A stretch of DNA of 53,684 nucleotides, from positions 1 through 53,684 of the forward strand of contig NZ_JAAXPS010000010.1 of the NCBI RefSeq assembly GCF_012396555.1, written 5' to 3'. The stretch is from Facklamia miroungae. GTDB taxonomy: Bacteria; Bacillota; Bacilli; Lactobacillales; Aerococcaceae. Below, piece by piece: positions 18,200 through 26,881 of this stretch; the first letter of the stretch is position 1; each line of letters begins with the position of its first letter. The position numbers and the translations under genes were made by a program. The notes beneath the pieces were generated by a model, which was given only the letters and a program-made list of their open reading frames with translations, had not been told where the DNA came from and ran no database searches.

Positions 18200-19417
18200 T
18201 TGAAAACCATAGGTATTATAGCAGAATACAACCCCTTTCATTATGGACACTTTTACCAACTAAAAAAAGCAAGGTCTTTGACCCAATCAGATTGTGTGAT
18301 TGTCTTGATGAGCGGCAACGTAGTACAAAGAGGCGAATTCCCCATTCTTGATAAGTGGCAAAGAGCCGATTTAGCTCTTCAAAATGGTGCTGACTTAGTG
18401 CTCGAACTGCCTCTTAAATCGAGTCTTCAGTCAGCGGATTATTTTGGGTCTTTTGCCGTCGAGATAATGAAGCATTTAAAGGTTGATTATTTAACTTTTG
18501 GAACAGAGTCTGCTCAATTAGAAAATTTACAAGCGTATCTGGATTTTTTAGAATCAGTCGATAGTGATTTACAAAAAGAAATTCGTGTCAGACTCAAGGA
18601 GGGAAAAGCCTATCCTGCAGCTTATCATGACGCTGTAAATCATGAGTTAAAGAAGAAAAATAAAAAATTTAATTTTAATCTTTCGGCAGGGAATCACATG
18701 CTAGGGTTACAATATTTAAAAGCGCTAGAAGGATCGGATATTAAGCCCTTGGTTATACCGCGTCTTAAAGCAAGTCAAGAACTTATTAAATGGGTTCACC
18801 TACCTTATGAACTGCAACCAATTAGTATGCTTTCAGGTAGCCAAATTAGAAAAGAAGCCCAAACAGGAACGCTGAACCCAGTTAATGTTCCTATAATGAC
18901 CTGGCAAAAACTCCAACATTCCTTAGTTGAATGGCAAGATTATTATCAATTACTCAATTATGCCATTTTAGTACTGGGAACAGAGGGCCTTGCAAAGATT
19001 CAAGGGATGGTAGAAGGAATGGAATTTGCTATCTATAAACAAAATCTTCGAACCCATTCTTGGAGTGATTTAGTGGATAGCCTTACTTCAACACGTTGGA
19101 CGCGATCAGCTGTGCAACGATTATTAATGATGGTATTACTAAATATTGATCAAACTACTTGGCAAGCTTACCTCGATAAGAGCCAAGATCAGCAAGTTAT
19201 CCGGATTCTGGCTTTCAATCAAGCAGGTCGACAATTTCTAAGTGGTTTTGAATCTGAAAATATAAGACTTTTTTCAAATTTATCTAAAGATATAATTAAT
19301 TCTTACCATTTAACCTTGCGCTTAGATCGAGTGTTTCAAGCCAATCCAATAAAGAATATCGAGGAGCAGGTGAACGGTAAGCATCCTATATATTTAAAAA
19401 AACACTATGAATCGTAA
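18200..19417 (+). CDS. tmcAL: tRNA(Met) cytidine acetate ligase TmcAL (YlbM)
   Basis: The 405-residue enzyme activates acetate with ATP and acetylates C34 of elongator tRNA(Met). The N-terminal nucleotidyltransferase-like motif GIIAEYNPFHYGHFYQL is followed by VLMSGNVVQRGEFP and LELP, and later SGSQIRKEA; this order is specific to the family. It starts with TTG after AAGGGGGAATAA. It is the last gene of the yqe cluster here; no clear hairpin terminator follows. Confidence 0.92.
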   Translation: MKTIGIIAEYNPFHYGHFYQLKKARSLTQSDCVIVLMSGNVVQRGEFPILDKWQRADLALQNGADLVLELPLKSSLQSADYFGSFAVEIMKHLKVDYLTFGTESAQLENLQAYLDFLESVDSDLQKEIRVRLKEGKAYPAAYHDAVNHELKKKNKKFNFNLSAGNHMLGLQYLKALEGSDIKPLVIPRLKASQELIKWVHLPYELQPISMLSGSQIRKEAQTGTLNPVNVPIMTWQKLQHSLVEWQDYYQLLNYAILVLGTEGLAKIQGMVEGMEFAIYKQNLRTHSWSDLVDSLTSTRWTRSAVQRLLMMVLLNIDQTTWQAYLDKSQDQQVIRILAFNQAGRQFLSGFESENIRLFSNLSKDIINSYHLTLRLDRVFQANPIKNIEEQVNGKHPIYLKKHYES

Positions 19418-19476
19418 GCTAGTATTCAATGAGTTAATCAGTTATACTATTCATGGGTTCGAATTGATTATTGTGA

Positions 19477-19505
19477 TTGACAAGTTGTCTTTTCTTAAGT
19501 ATAAT
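19477..19505 (+). promoter_or_regulatory. Consensus promoter of DUF177-rpmF
   Basis: TTGACA (19477-19482) and TATAAT (19500-19505) are separated by exactly 17 bases. This is one of the strongest promoters in the window, as fits a ribosomal-protein operon. A reading frame opening with the TTG of the -35 box is not the real start. Confidence 0.88.
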
Positions 19506-19533
19506 TTATTTTGTCGTTTTAGAGGTGATATAT

Positions 19534-20073
19534 ATGAAATGGACCCTTCGTCAATTACGTGAAGTTTGTCGTGATGGTATTTATTCCTTTGATGAGCGAA
19601 TGGATATTCAATCCCAAATGAGTGAACGTAAGTCGGATATAATCGATATAGATGAAGTTCATGCTAAAGGATATTTCCTTTTGCGTGATGAAGAGTTTGT
19701 GCTCCACTGTCAATTTGATGTGGATGTAACCTTGCCTTCTACTCGTAGTTTAAAGCCAGTAGTAGTTCCCTTGTCTATCAATGTAAGAGAACGCTACGTT
19801 GATAGAAGCTTAGACTTTAATGCCCAAGATTATGAAGAAACAACTATTGTTCTTGAACATGACTATATTGACCTTGCAACGTCAGCTGTTGATAATATTC
19901 TTTTGAATATACCAAAACAAGTCATTGCAGAGGATGATATCCATCTTCCTTCAGGTAAAGATTGGGCAGTCATACCCGAAGAAGAATATAATTTTCAAAA
20001 CCAAGCAGAAGAGGATCAAATTGATCCACGATTTGCAGCCTTAAAAACGTTATTAACAGACCAAGATAATTAA
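19534..20073 (+). CDS. DUF177 (YceD-like) protein
   Basis: The 179-residue protein is of the YceD/DUF177 family, which almost always precedes rpmF. It has an N-terminal LRQLREVCRDGIYSFDERMD region, a central strand-rich part with HCQFDVDVTLPSTRSL, and the terminal region IDPRFAALKTLL that marks the family. In plants a homologue helps 23S rRNA accumulate; the bacterial role is less clear. AGAGGTGATA before the ATG at 19534 sets the start. Confidence 0.9.
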   Translation: MKWTLRQLREVCRDGIYSFDERMDIQSQMSERKSDIIDIDEVHAKGYFLLRDEEFVLHCQFDVDVTLPSTRSLKPVVVPLSINVRERYVDRSLDFNAQDYEETTIVLEHDYIDLATSAVDNILLNIPKQVIAEDDIHLPSGKDWAVIPEEEYNFQNQAEEDQIDPRFAALKTLLTDQDN

Positions 20074-20102
20074 AGGTCATCAACTACCAGGAGGTGTAAA
20101 TA

Positions 20103-20282
20103 ATGGCAGTACCAAAAAGAAGAACATCTAAAGCAGTCAAAAGAAAGCGTCGTACTCACTTCAAATTAAGTGTTCCAGGCATGAATGCTTGCCCTGAGTG
20201 CGGAGAAATGAAATTGAGCCACCGTGTATGCGGAAATTGTGGTTTCTACGCAGGAAAAAATGTAGAAGAAACAGCCAAATAA
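20103..20282 (+). CDS. rpmF: 50S ribosomal protein L32
   Basis: This 59-residue protein ([20 protein letters not shown]...) is L32 of the large subunit. It has the basic N-terminus and a complete zinc ribbon with four cysteines in CPECG and CGNCG. CCAGGAGGTG precedes the ATG. It lies 29 bases after DUF177 and is followed directly by a terminator. Confidence 0.98.
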   Translation: MAVPKRRTSKAVKRKRRTHFKLSVPGMNACPECGEMKLSHRVCGNCGFYAGKNVEETAK

Positions 20283-20290
20283 TAACAACG

Positions 20291-20317
20291 AAGATCGGGA
20301 AACCGGTCTTTTTTTTA
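20291..20317 (+). terminator. Terminator of rpmF
   Basis: AAGATCGG and CCGGTCTT form an 8-bp stem around GAAA, followed by a run of Ts. Confidence 0.9.
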
Positions 20318-21085
20318 TTTAAAGAAGAGCTGATTGAACCATTATTTGATTCTTTATTATTTGCCAGTCAACTACTGAGTCTGATTGTTAGTTCAACCCA
20401 AGAAAGTGAGCTCTTATCAGAAAACCCTGCTGTTGTTGATATTATTAAAAATGAGCAAGTTGCCGCCTAATCACATTCAAACAGGTTAATCCAACTATTC
20501 AAACGGCTTTCAATTGGTAAACTTCTTCTCAGCCAGAAGAAGAGAAACGAGAACCAAAAGTTAACGGTTATTAAACGGATAAGAAACTTTCTGGGTCAAA
20601 ATTGACATCAGGAGGCTAAAGGCCCAATGACCTTAGATGATGTTATTGAATATCTATATAAAGCGATCGCTGAAGAGTTAGATATAAATACAACCCATTA
20701 TTATTAGGATCTCTCAGAAACTGGTGATTATTCTCAAAAAGCCCCATATACAACTATTCGTGATGGAGCAAAAGGATTCCATTATCCAGTTACTTAGAAT
20801 GGATATTAGAATGAACATATTCGTTTCGAATCAGGCTTGAATAAAGAGACAATGGATCTCGAAATGGGTAGTTAACTTTTGATAATCAAATATGAGTCAA
20901 TGAATATCATGATAACATATCCTCGATTTTCAGAGGGTGAGACTTATGTAGACGTTTCTAATAAGCAAGAAAAATTGTGTGTTATTGGAACACTAATTTA
21001 TTGCTTATTAAAAAAAATTAAATTAGAAAAGCAAAGTGTGTCACTGTTGCTAAAAGAAATTAGTGTAATCCTCAAAATAGTCTGA
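20318..21085 (+). pseudogene. Decayed gene of unknown family with many in-frame stops
   Basis: Protein-like sequence runs through this stretch with stops and two frame changes. The first part (to 20470) reads LFDSLLFASQLLSLIVSS and PAVVDIIKNEQVAA in frame 2. The middle (20473-20620) continues in frame 1 with QPEEEKREPKVNGY and TDKKLSGSKLTSGG. From 20627 frame 2 resumes with MTLDDVIEYLYKAIAEEL, YSQKAPYTTIRDGAKGFHYP and NEHIRFESGLNKETMDLEMG. At least seven internal stops interrupt the middle and last parts, and each would be a glutamine codon if its T were C. The tail from 20879 (68 residues open) may belong to the same gene or to another fragment. I do not recognise the protein. Confidence 0.6.
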
Positions 21086-21277
21086 TAGTTTATGAATAGA
21101 AATATTGATAGAGTAAAAAATAAGATAATATTTCAGTAGCAAAATGGTACTTGCTTTAACAAAATAGAGATATTCCGTTTGCTAAAGCTTGATTATGGAT
21201 AAAATATAAATGGTGTGACAGTTATAAACCCAACAATGTTATAAGAGTATATAATTTTTGTGGTAGTTAGATGTTTA

Positions 21278-21328
21278 AAAAAGATTCTTTCCATAAAGTT
21301 ATAAAACATTTATGGAAAGAATCTTTTT
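21278..21328. terminator. Long perfect inverted repeat
   Basis: AAAAAGATTCTTTCCATAAA (21278-21297) is repeated exactly in reverse complement at 21309-21328 with an 11-base loop. Both ends are A/T tracts, so it can terminate transcription in either direction. It separates the decayed gene from the surface-protein gene. The rest of 21086-21395 shows nothing else I can support. Confidence 0.75.
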
Positions 21329-21395
21329 AGAGAGCACAAATTAGCCTAAAGCTCAGGATCAGGTTATAAATTTGAGAGAACTTATCATTCACTCG

Positions 21396-21424
21396 TTGAC
21401 AAAATTTAATAGGAATGCTATCTT
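21396..21424 (+). promoter_or_regulatory. Strong promoter of the BspA-like surface protein gene
   Basis: TTGACA (21396-21401) and TATCTT (21419-21424) are 17 bases apart, and TGC directly precedes the second hexamer, making it an extended -10. Transcription would start near 21431, at the edge of the palindromes described next. Confidence 0.75.
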
Positions 21425-21431
21425 TAGTTTT

Positions 21432-21460
21432 ACCTAATTATTTATTTAGGTTAACCTAAA
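21432..21460. promoter_or_regulatory. Probable metalloregulator operator (DtxR/MntR-type palindromes)
   Basis: Three half-sites lie in a row: ACCTAA (21432-21437), TTAGGT (21446-21451) and ACCTAA (21454-21459). The last two make the perfect palindrome TTTAGGTTAACCTAAA (21445-21460), and the first two make a second palindrome with an 8-base centre. TTAGGTTAACCTAA strongly resembles targets of the DtxR/MntR/EfaR family of iron and manganese repressors. The site covers the expected transcription start, so binding would block the promoter. The regulator identity is inferred. Confidence 0.6.
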
Positions 21461-21482
21461 ATATAGATTTTGGAGGAAATTT

Positions 21483-23915
21483 ATGAATAAAAATAAATTC
21501 TTAATCGGTAGCATGTTAACAATAAGTAGTTTTGTTTTGGTTTCGCAGTCTGCGATATTTGCTGAAGATGAAAGTAATATAGAGGTATCTATAGAGAATA
21601 TACATAATAAAGTTGCTTCATCTGAAAGCGATACTGTAAGAAGCGAGTTAAAAGATGTTCTGGTTTCAGAGGGACATCAAATAGAGACTCTTGACGAAAA
21701 AAATCAAGACGATTTAAACAAAAGCTCTGATAAAAACGATATAAAAAATGAAAATAAGGATAGTATTATCAATAATGAAGACCGAGAAAAATTATTAGAT
21801 TCTGGTCTTAAAAAACCAATAAATGTTTCTAAAGATAAAGAAACAGAGTTTGAAGGTAATAAGTCGTCAGAAATACTTGCGCCTACGACCTCAAGAGAAT
21901 CTGATAATAGTTTGGAGAGTTATTCAGAAACTGACACTAATCTTTCGAAAGAGAATTTAAAATCAACCTACGTGAATGATCAAAACGCTCAAATCCTAGG
22001 AAGTATTATTACAGATAACCAGAATCTAGTTTATAAAATCTTATCATATAAAGACGGAGTAGGAACTGTTCAATTAGGTGATGGTGAAAAAAGTCTCATA
22101 TGGAATGATGATACCTTAAGAATTTCTGATGTTATTCAAAATGAAAAAGGTACATTTACAGTAACGGAAATTGCTAGCAATGCATTCTATAGTGTAATTG
22201 AAGAAGTATCTGGTCAGAGAATGGGTCCGAATGTTTCAAAGGTTATCATACCCAACTCAATCTTGAAGATCCAAGATCGAGCATTTTTTTCAGCTGAAAC
22301 CGTCAGAAATGTTGAGTTTTTGCCAAAGTCTAACTTAAAGCATATAGGAAAAGAAGCTTTTTATTTCTCAAATCTAAAACATATAAAAATTCCGGATTCT
22401 GTTGAAACAATCGGAGATAAAGCTTTTTCATTTAATGAGAATCTAACAGATTTAGAAATTGGAGAAGCTTCTAATTTAAAGACTATTGGTAAGAGCGCCT
22501 TCTCTTCAAACAAAAAATTGAAGCGACTTTACATTCCTAAAGGGGTTACCTCAATAGGAGAAGAAGCTTTTATAACAACTTCTGATTTAGAAGAAATAAG
22601 GGTGAGTTCATCAAATAATAATTTTAAAGATATAGATGGAATTTTGTTTGATAAAGATGAAAAAAATCTTATAAAATATCCGTCAAGTAAAGTAGAAAGA
22701 AACTATGAGATTCCTGAAAAAGTAATGTCTATAGCCGATTATGCTTTTGACAATAATGATAATCTTAAAGAGTTAATATTCGGGAAAAATGTTAAAAGAA
22801 TAGGAGATTTTGCGTTTAAAAATGCAGATAAGTTAGAAAAAATTAAACTAAATGAGGGACTTGAAGAAATTGGCAGGTTGGCCTTTTATTATATGCCATC
22901 TTTAGAGAGCGTTGAATTACCAAAATCGTTAAATAGTTTAGGAAGGAATCCTTTTTATGGCTTAGATTCTTTAACAACTATTATTTTTGGAGAAGGAGTC
23001 AAAGAATTTTCAAATAGTACTATTGCTGGTCCTCTTGGATCATTGAAAAAAATTATAATTAAGGCGAAAAATGCCACTTTTGCAGAGGATAGTTTTAACC
23101 TTTCGGATAATATAAAAGGTACTGTTAAAATAGAAGTTGCTTCAGATAACATCAAAAATAAAATGGTGGAATTAGGATTTAAGGAAGAAAATATTTTAAT
23201 TAATCTTGACGACGAGACGCCAGATGACGGTACTCCGGATGAAGAGACGCCAGATGATGGCACTCCGGATGAAGAGACGCCAGATGACGGTACTCCGGAT
23301 GAAGAGATGCCAGATGACGGCACTCCGGATGAAGAGACGCCAGACGACAGCACTCCGGATGATGGCACTCCGGATGAAGAGACGCCAGACGACAGCACTC
23401 CGGATGATGGCACTCCGGATGAAGAGACGCCAGACGACAGCACTCCGGATGATGGCACTCCGGATGAAGAGATGCCAGATGACGGCACTCCGGATGAAGA
23501 GATGCCAGATGACGGCACTCCGGATGAAGAGACGCCAGATGACGGCACTCCGGATGAAGAGACGCCAGATGACGGTACTCCGGATGAAGAGATGCCAGAT
23601 GACGGTACTCCGGATGAAGAGACGCCAGATGACGGTACTCCGGATGAAGAGATGCCAGATGATGGCACTCCGGATGAAGAGACGCCAGACGACAGCACTC
23701 CGAGTGAGGGTACTCCCGCCGACAGTAGCCCTAATGATGGTGTGAAAAATGGTGATGAAAGCACAAAGGTTACGAAATCAGCTATTCTTAGTACATCTTT
23801 GCCTAAGACAGGTGAAAACGATCCATATTTAATTTTTTCAGCATCTGTTTTAACATTGCTTGGTGGACTAGGTTTATATCAAAGAAGTGTAAGCAAGAAA
23901 GATAATTTTGTTTAA
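21483..23915 (+). CDS. BspA-like leucine-rich-repeat surface protein, LPXTG-anchored
   Basis: The 810-residue precursor has a signal peptide (LIGSMLTISSFVLVSQSAIFA, about 8-28), an acidic disordered stretch, then about ten BspA-type leucine-rich repeats of the LRR_5 kind between about 225 and 560 (for example LKHIKIPDSVETIGDKAFSF). A Pro-Asp-Glu-Thr repeat stalk (about 577-740) follows, then the sortase motif LPKTG, a hydrophobic helix and a short basic tail. It should be cross-linked to peptidoglycan by sortase A. BspA-type proteins bind host matrix proteins or cells in other bacteria; that role is inferred. TGGAGGAAAT precedes the ATG. The metal-repressor-like operator suggests expression under metal limitation. 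Confidence 0.88.
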   Translation: MNKNKFLIGSMLTISSFVLVSQSAIFAEDESNIEVSIENIHNKVASSESDTVRSELKDVLVSEGHQIETLDEKNQDDLNKSSDKNDIKNENKDSIINNEDREKLLDSGLKKPINVSKDKETEFEGNKSSEILAPTTSRESDNSLESYSETDTNLSKENLKSTYVNDQNAQILGSIITDNQNLVYKILSYKDGVGTVQLGDGEKSLIWNDDTLRISDVIQNEKGTFTVTEIASNAFYSVIEEVSGQRMGPNVSKVIIPNSILKIQDRAFFSAETVRNVEFLPKSNLKHIGKEAFYFSNLKHIKIPDSVETIGDKAFSFNENLTDLEIGEASNLKTIGKSAFSSNKKLKRLYIPKGVTSIGEEAFITTSDLEEIRVSSSNNNFKDIDGILFDKDEKNLIKYPSSKVERNYEIPEKVMSIADYAFDNNDNLKELIFGKNVKRIGDFAFKNADKLEKIKLNEGLEEIGRLAFYYMPSLESVELPKSLNSLGRNPFYGLDSLTTIIFGEGVKEFSNSTIAGPLGSLKKIIIKAKNATFAEDSFNLSDNIKGTVKIEVASDNIKNKMVELGFKEENILINLDDETPDDGTPDEETPDDGTPDEETPDDGTPDEEMPDDGTPDEETPDDSTPDDGTPDEETPDDSTPDDGTPDEETPDDSTPDDGTPDEEMPDDGTPDEEMPDDGTPDEETPDDGTPDEETPDDGTPDEEMPDDGTPDEETPDDGTPDEEMPDDGTPDEETPDDSTPSEGTPADSSPNDGVKNGDESTKVTKSAILSTSLPKTGENDPYLIFSASVLTLLGGLGLYQRSVSKKDNFV
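23223..23687 (+). repeat. 30-bp tandem repeats encoding the acidic stalk
   Basis: Fourteen copies encode DDGTPDEE(T/M)P. Copies 5 to 7 carry an extra 15-base DDSTP half-unit. T/M variation comes from ACG/ATG. A partial copy (DETP) precedes and a degenerate one (DDSTPSEGTP) follows. The unit is a multiple of three, so copy-number change keeps the frame and only alters stalk length. Two other frames also stay open by side effect. Confidence 0.95.
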
Positions 23916-24037
23916 AGGAATGGTACCTGAATATAGTAAAAAAATTAATAAAAGCTGTTAGTTTTAATTAGTCTCGTTATAATACGAAAGATAAATAAAT
24001 AGCGTTTAAAATGTCCTTGAAATTTCATTCTTTCATC

Positions 24038-24081
24038 AAAAAAAGCTTAACTTGTTTTTTAAATCAAGTTAAGCTTTTTTT
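24038..24081. terminator. Terminator after the surface protein gene
   Basis: A 17-bp perfect stem (AAAAAAAGCTTAACTTG and its complement) with a 10-base loop and a T tail. Symmetric A/T ends make it usable from both sides. Confidence 0.85.
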
Positions 24082-24232
24082 AATATAACTTTTCAGTTTA
24101 TATGGAATGTATTTTTAATTTGGATGATCTTTCGAAATATATCTTTCTCGTATATGGATAAAAGAATTAGCTATACATTATAAGACCAACATTTTAGTTT
24201 TTTGATATACTATTTAAGAAGGAGGTAGGCTT

Positions 24233-24931
24233 ATGGTATCGATTTTAGTTGTTGAAGATGATTTACAGATTAATAATATGTTATTAGAAGCTTTGACGAA
24301 GGAAGGATACTTAGTGACTCCTGCTTATTCAGGGAGCGAAGGTCAACTTTTATTCGAGCTATCAAATTTTGATCTCATATTATTAGATTTAATGTTACCT
24401 GGGTTATCAGGTTTAGACCTACTTAAAATAATTCGTGGGGAAAAATCCATTCCGGTGATTGTTATTTCAGCTAAGGAACAAGTTGATGACAAGGTAGAAC
24501 TTTTACAAGCTGGAGCAGATGACTACTTGGTGAAGCCGTTTGATCTTAAAGAATTAAAAGCGCGTATTCAAGTATGTCTTAAACGCCATCAAACTAGTTT
24601 AGAGGAAAAAACATCGGATAAGAGATTGAATTTCGAAGGGTTAATGATTGATTTTGAGACCCGAGCAATTAATTATCAAGGGCAGGAATTAAATTTAACG
24701 CCTCAAGAAAGAAGGATCTTAGAATTATTATTAAGTCAACCAAAGAAGGTTTTTTCAAAGTTTGAAATTTATGAATATGCTTGGGGAGCAGACTATTTGG
24801 CGGATGATAAGACGTTAACTGTTCATATGTCAAATTTACGCAAGAAATTAAATCAAATAAGTAAAAGACCTTGGATTGAAACGGTTTGGGGAATTGGTTT
24901 CCGTTTGATTTCGCTGGAAAATAAAAAATAG
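24233..24931 (+). CDS. OmpR-family response regulator
   Basis: The 232-residue protein has a receiver domain (acidic pair at D9-D10, phospho-acceptor D52 in LLDLMLPG, K101 in VKPF) and an OmpR-type winged-helix DNA-binding domain (LNLTPQERRILELLLSQP ... TLTVHMSNLRKKL, then VWGIGFRL). AAGGAGGTAGGC precedes the ATG. It begins a cluster of regulator, ABC transporter and histidine kinase, so it probably switches on the transporter in response to the kinase at 26882. TATACT at 24204-24209 is a likely -10 box. Confidence 0.92.
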   Translation: MVSILVVEDDLQINNMLLEALTKEGYLVTPAYSGSEGQLLFELSNFDLILLDLMLPGLSGLDLLKIIRGEKSIPVIVISAKEQVDDKVELLQAGADDYLVKPFDLKELKARIQVCLKRHQTSLEEKTSDKRLNFEGLMIDFETRAINYQGQELNLTPQERRILELLLSQPKKVFSKFEIYEYAWGADYLADDKTLTVHMSNLRKKLNQISKRPWIETVWGIGFRLISLENKK

Positions 24932-25072
24932 TTAAATTGTATTGAATATATCAATTTATTTTATTTTCTTTTATGTTTGTATCTTAACCTTTTCTTAGTA
25001 CTTTCTTTGTTTTTCCTTTGCCATTTTATTTTTGAAGGAGGCTATAATATAGATAACAAAGGAGGGAAGAAG

Positions 25073-25996
25073 ATGGAAAGCATTCTTAAAAGTGAAAATT
25101 TATGTAAAGCTTATAAGAATCAGTTTGCATTGAATAATGTCAGTATGAATGTTCAATCGGGTGATATCTATGGTCTGATTGGTCGTAATGGAGCTGGTAA
25201 AACAACCTTAATGAAGATCATTAATCGTCAGATTCTACCGACTAGTGGAAAGGTTTGGATTCAAGACCAAGAAATGGCTAAAAATGACCATTTTCAAGTA
25301 AGAATTGGCACTTTAATTGAGGCGCCAGGACTTTATATGGGACTCACAGCTGGGCAGAACCTTGAACTAAAATGTAAATTGTATGGAATTCGTCGTGCAA
25401 ATTATATAGAAGAATTATTGAATTTAGTAGGTTTACCCATTAGTCAAGTTAAGAAAAAGAAAGTAAAAAAATTTTCATTGGGCATGAAACAGCGATTAGG
25501 TCTTGCTTTAGCTTTAGTAGGAGATCCGGATATTTTGTTGTTAGATGAACCTACCAATGGAATGGATCCGCAAGGTATTAGTGAGTTCCGCGAGACGATT
25601 CTTAAATTGAATAGCGAACGTCATATTACGGTTGTGATATCTAGTCATATTTTGGGTGAATTGGCGAAACTCACGACTCGAATTGGTATTATTAATGAAG
25701 GCACCTTATTAAAAGAGGCAGATATGGAGGAATTAAATCAGATTAATCAAGATTTTATTCGGATTAAGGGTGGCAATCAGGCCCAAATAATGGCACATTT
25801 ACAAGAAAAATTTGATCTTCATCAAATGAAGCAAGTGAGCGATTCAGAACTGCGTGTATATGAACACTTAGATAATCCGTCATTAATTAGTCATGAATTA
25901 ATTCGCTCAGGCATTCTTTTTGAACAATTGGTAGTTGAACGAGCGAGCTTAGAAGATTACTTTATCCGCTTAACAGGAGGTCACAATAATGGTTAA
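25073..25996 (+). CDS. ABC transporter ATPase, BcrA-like (bacteriocin/bacitracin resistance type)
   Basis: The 307-residue ATPase carries Walker A GRNGAGKTT (37-45), signature SLGMKQRL, Walker B DILLLDEPTNGMDP and a switch histidine in ISSHILGEL. After the core it has the roughly 80-residue C-terminal extension (RIKGGNQAQIMAHL..., then VVERASLEDYFIRLTGG) seen in BcrA and lantibiotic-immunity ATPases. AAAGGAGGGAAG fixes the ATG at 25073; a longer reading from 24977 begins with a spurious hydrophobic segment. It overlaps the permease by 8 bases. Together they probably export or displace a membrane-acting peptide antibiotic; the ligand is unknown. Confidence 0.88.
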   Translation: MESILKSENLCKAYKNQFALNNVSMNVQSGDIYGLIGRNGAGKTTLMKIINRQILPTSGKVWIQDQEMAKNDHFQVRIGTLIEAPGLYMGLTAGQNLELKCKLYGIRRANYIEELLNLVGLPISQVKKKKVKKFSLGMKQRLGLALALVGDPDILLLDEPTNGMDPQGISEFRETILKLNSERHITVVISSHILGELAKLTTRIGIINEGTLLKEADMEELNQINQDFIRIKGGNQAQIMAHLQEKFDLHQMKQVSDSELRVYEHLDNPSLISHELIRSGILFEQLVVERASLEDYFIRLTGGHNNG

Positions 25997-26858
25997 TTTT
26001 ATTCGCTTTGATTCCTATAAGTTGTTGCACATGAACGCTACTTGGATTACGCTATTGATCCTATCGTTGATATTCTCTTTATTAACTTATGGCGGCTATG
26101 TAACAACACACAAATCTTACGAGGACTATCAGCTATCAATGGCTTCGAAAGAAAGCAATGAAGAAGGTAATTTTAAGTTAGAAATAAAATCGATGCAAGA
26201 AGGAGAAATTTTAACAGAGGAAGAGTACGAAACAAGTATTCAAGAAGAAAAAAAAGCCTATCGTTTTTCCGATAGTTTAATTGCTAATTACAGCTTGAGC
26301 CTTCTTTTTGTTTATATACTTTCAGCTGTTTTTATTGAAAGTGATTTTTCTTCTGGTTATTTAAAAAATATGTTAGCTATTAAAGGAGCGAAATGGAAAT
26401 GGGTGACTTCTAAACTATTTGTCGCCTTGTTAATATTCTTCATATTTCAAGTTGTTTGTATTGCTTTTTCAGTCCTAATGGCCGGTGTGACAGGTCAAAT
26501 AGAGTTTCCTATTCATTGGCAAGATCATTTAGCTTTACTATTGCCACAAGCTCTTATGTACCTTATTATTATGTCGGTGACAGTAACCTTAAGTTTATTG
26601 CTACAAAGTAAAGTGGCAATCATTGTCTTAGCTTGCCTAATGGGAGCAGGTTTTCACAATCAAATCATTGGATTTATAGGGGATATTGTTGGTTTGGATC
26701 TTACAAAACAATTATTCTCTATTAAGCTAATGTCAATGGGTCCAAATTATGCAGAGCAAGCCATGTCAGTGGTAAGTATGGGTGTTATATACCTATTGGT
26801 ACTTTATCTCTTGAATAGGTGGTATATTTATCGAATAGACTTTAAGTTTGAACATTAG
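25989..26858 (+). CDS. ABC-2-type permease, partner of the BcrA-like ATPase
   Basis: The 289-residue membrane protein has six predicted helices: one at about 17-37, an extracytoplasmic charged stretch rich in Glu and Lys (about 45-90), then helices from about 98 onward (LLFVYILSAVFIESDFSSGYLKN, LLIFFIFQVVCIAFSVLMAG, and three more). The ESDFSSGYLKNML motif is typical of lantibiotic-immunity and BcrB-like permeases. AGGAGGTCAC precedes the ATG and lies inside the ATPase gene, which suggests fixed stoichiometry. Confidence 0.85.
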   Translation: MVNFIRFDSYKLLHMNATWITLLILSLIFSLLTYGGYVTTHKSYEDYQLSMASKESNEEGNFKLEIKSMQEGEILTEEEYETSIQEEKKAYRFSDSLIANYSLSLLFVYILSAVFIESDFSSGYLKNMLAIKGAKWKWVTSKLFVALLIFFIFQVVCIAFSVLMAGVTGQIEFPIHWQDHLALLLPQALMYLIIMSVTVTLSLLLQSKVAIIVLACLMGAGFHNQIIGFIGDIVGLDLTKQLFSIKLMSMGPNYAEQAMSVVSMGVIYLLVLYLLNRWYIYRIDFKFEH

Positions 26859-26881
26859 AGCATAGAAAGTAGGGACCGTCA

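Noticed and set aside
20198-20470. Intact 90-residue protein over rpmF
   Set aside because: Its first part is a shadow of L32 and the rpmF terminator; only the part after about 20318 is real debris of another gene.
23223-23687. CRISPR array
   Set aside because: The 30-bp units are contiguous with no spacers and are in frame within a surface-protein gene.
23206-23745. Open 179-codon frame on the plus strand, rich in Met, Arg and Lys
   Set aside because: It is another frame of the same repeats; it begins with no ribosome-binding site and has no sequence outside them.
22955-23764. Open 269-codon frame on the minus strand, rich in Ser, Gly, Val and Pro
   Set aside because: It is the complement of the 30-bp repeats of the surface-protein gene and has no ribosome-binding site; its composition merely mirrors the repeat.
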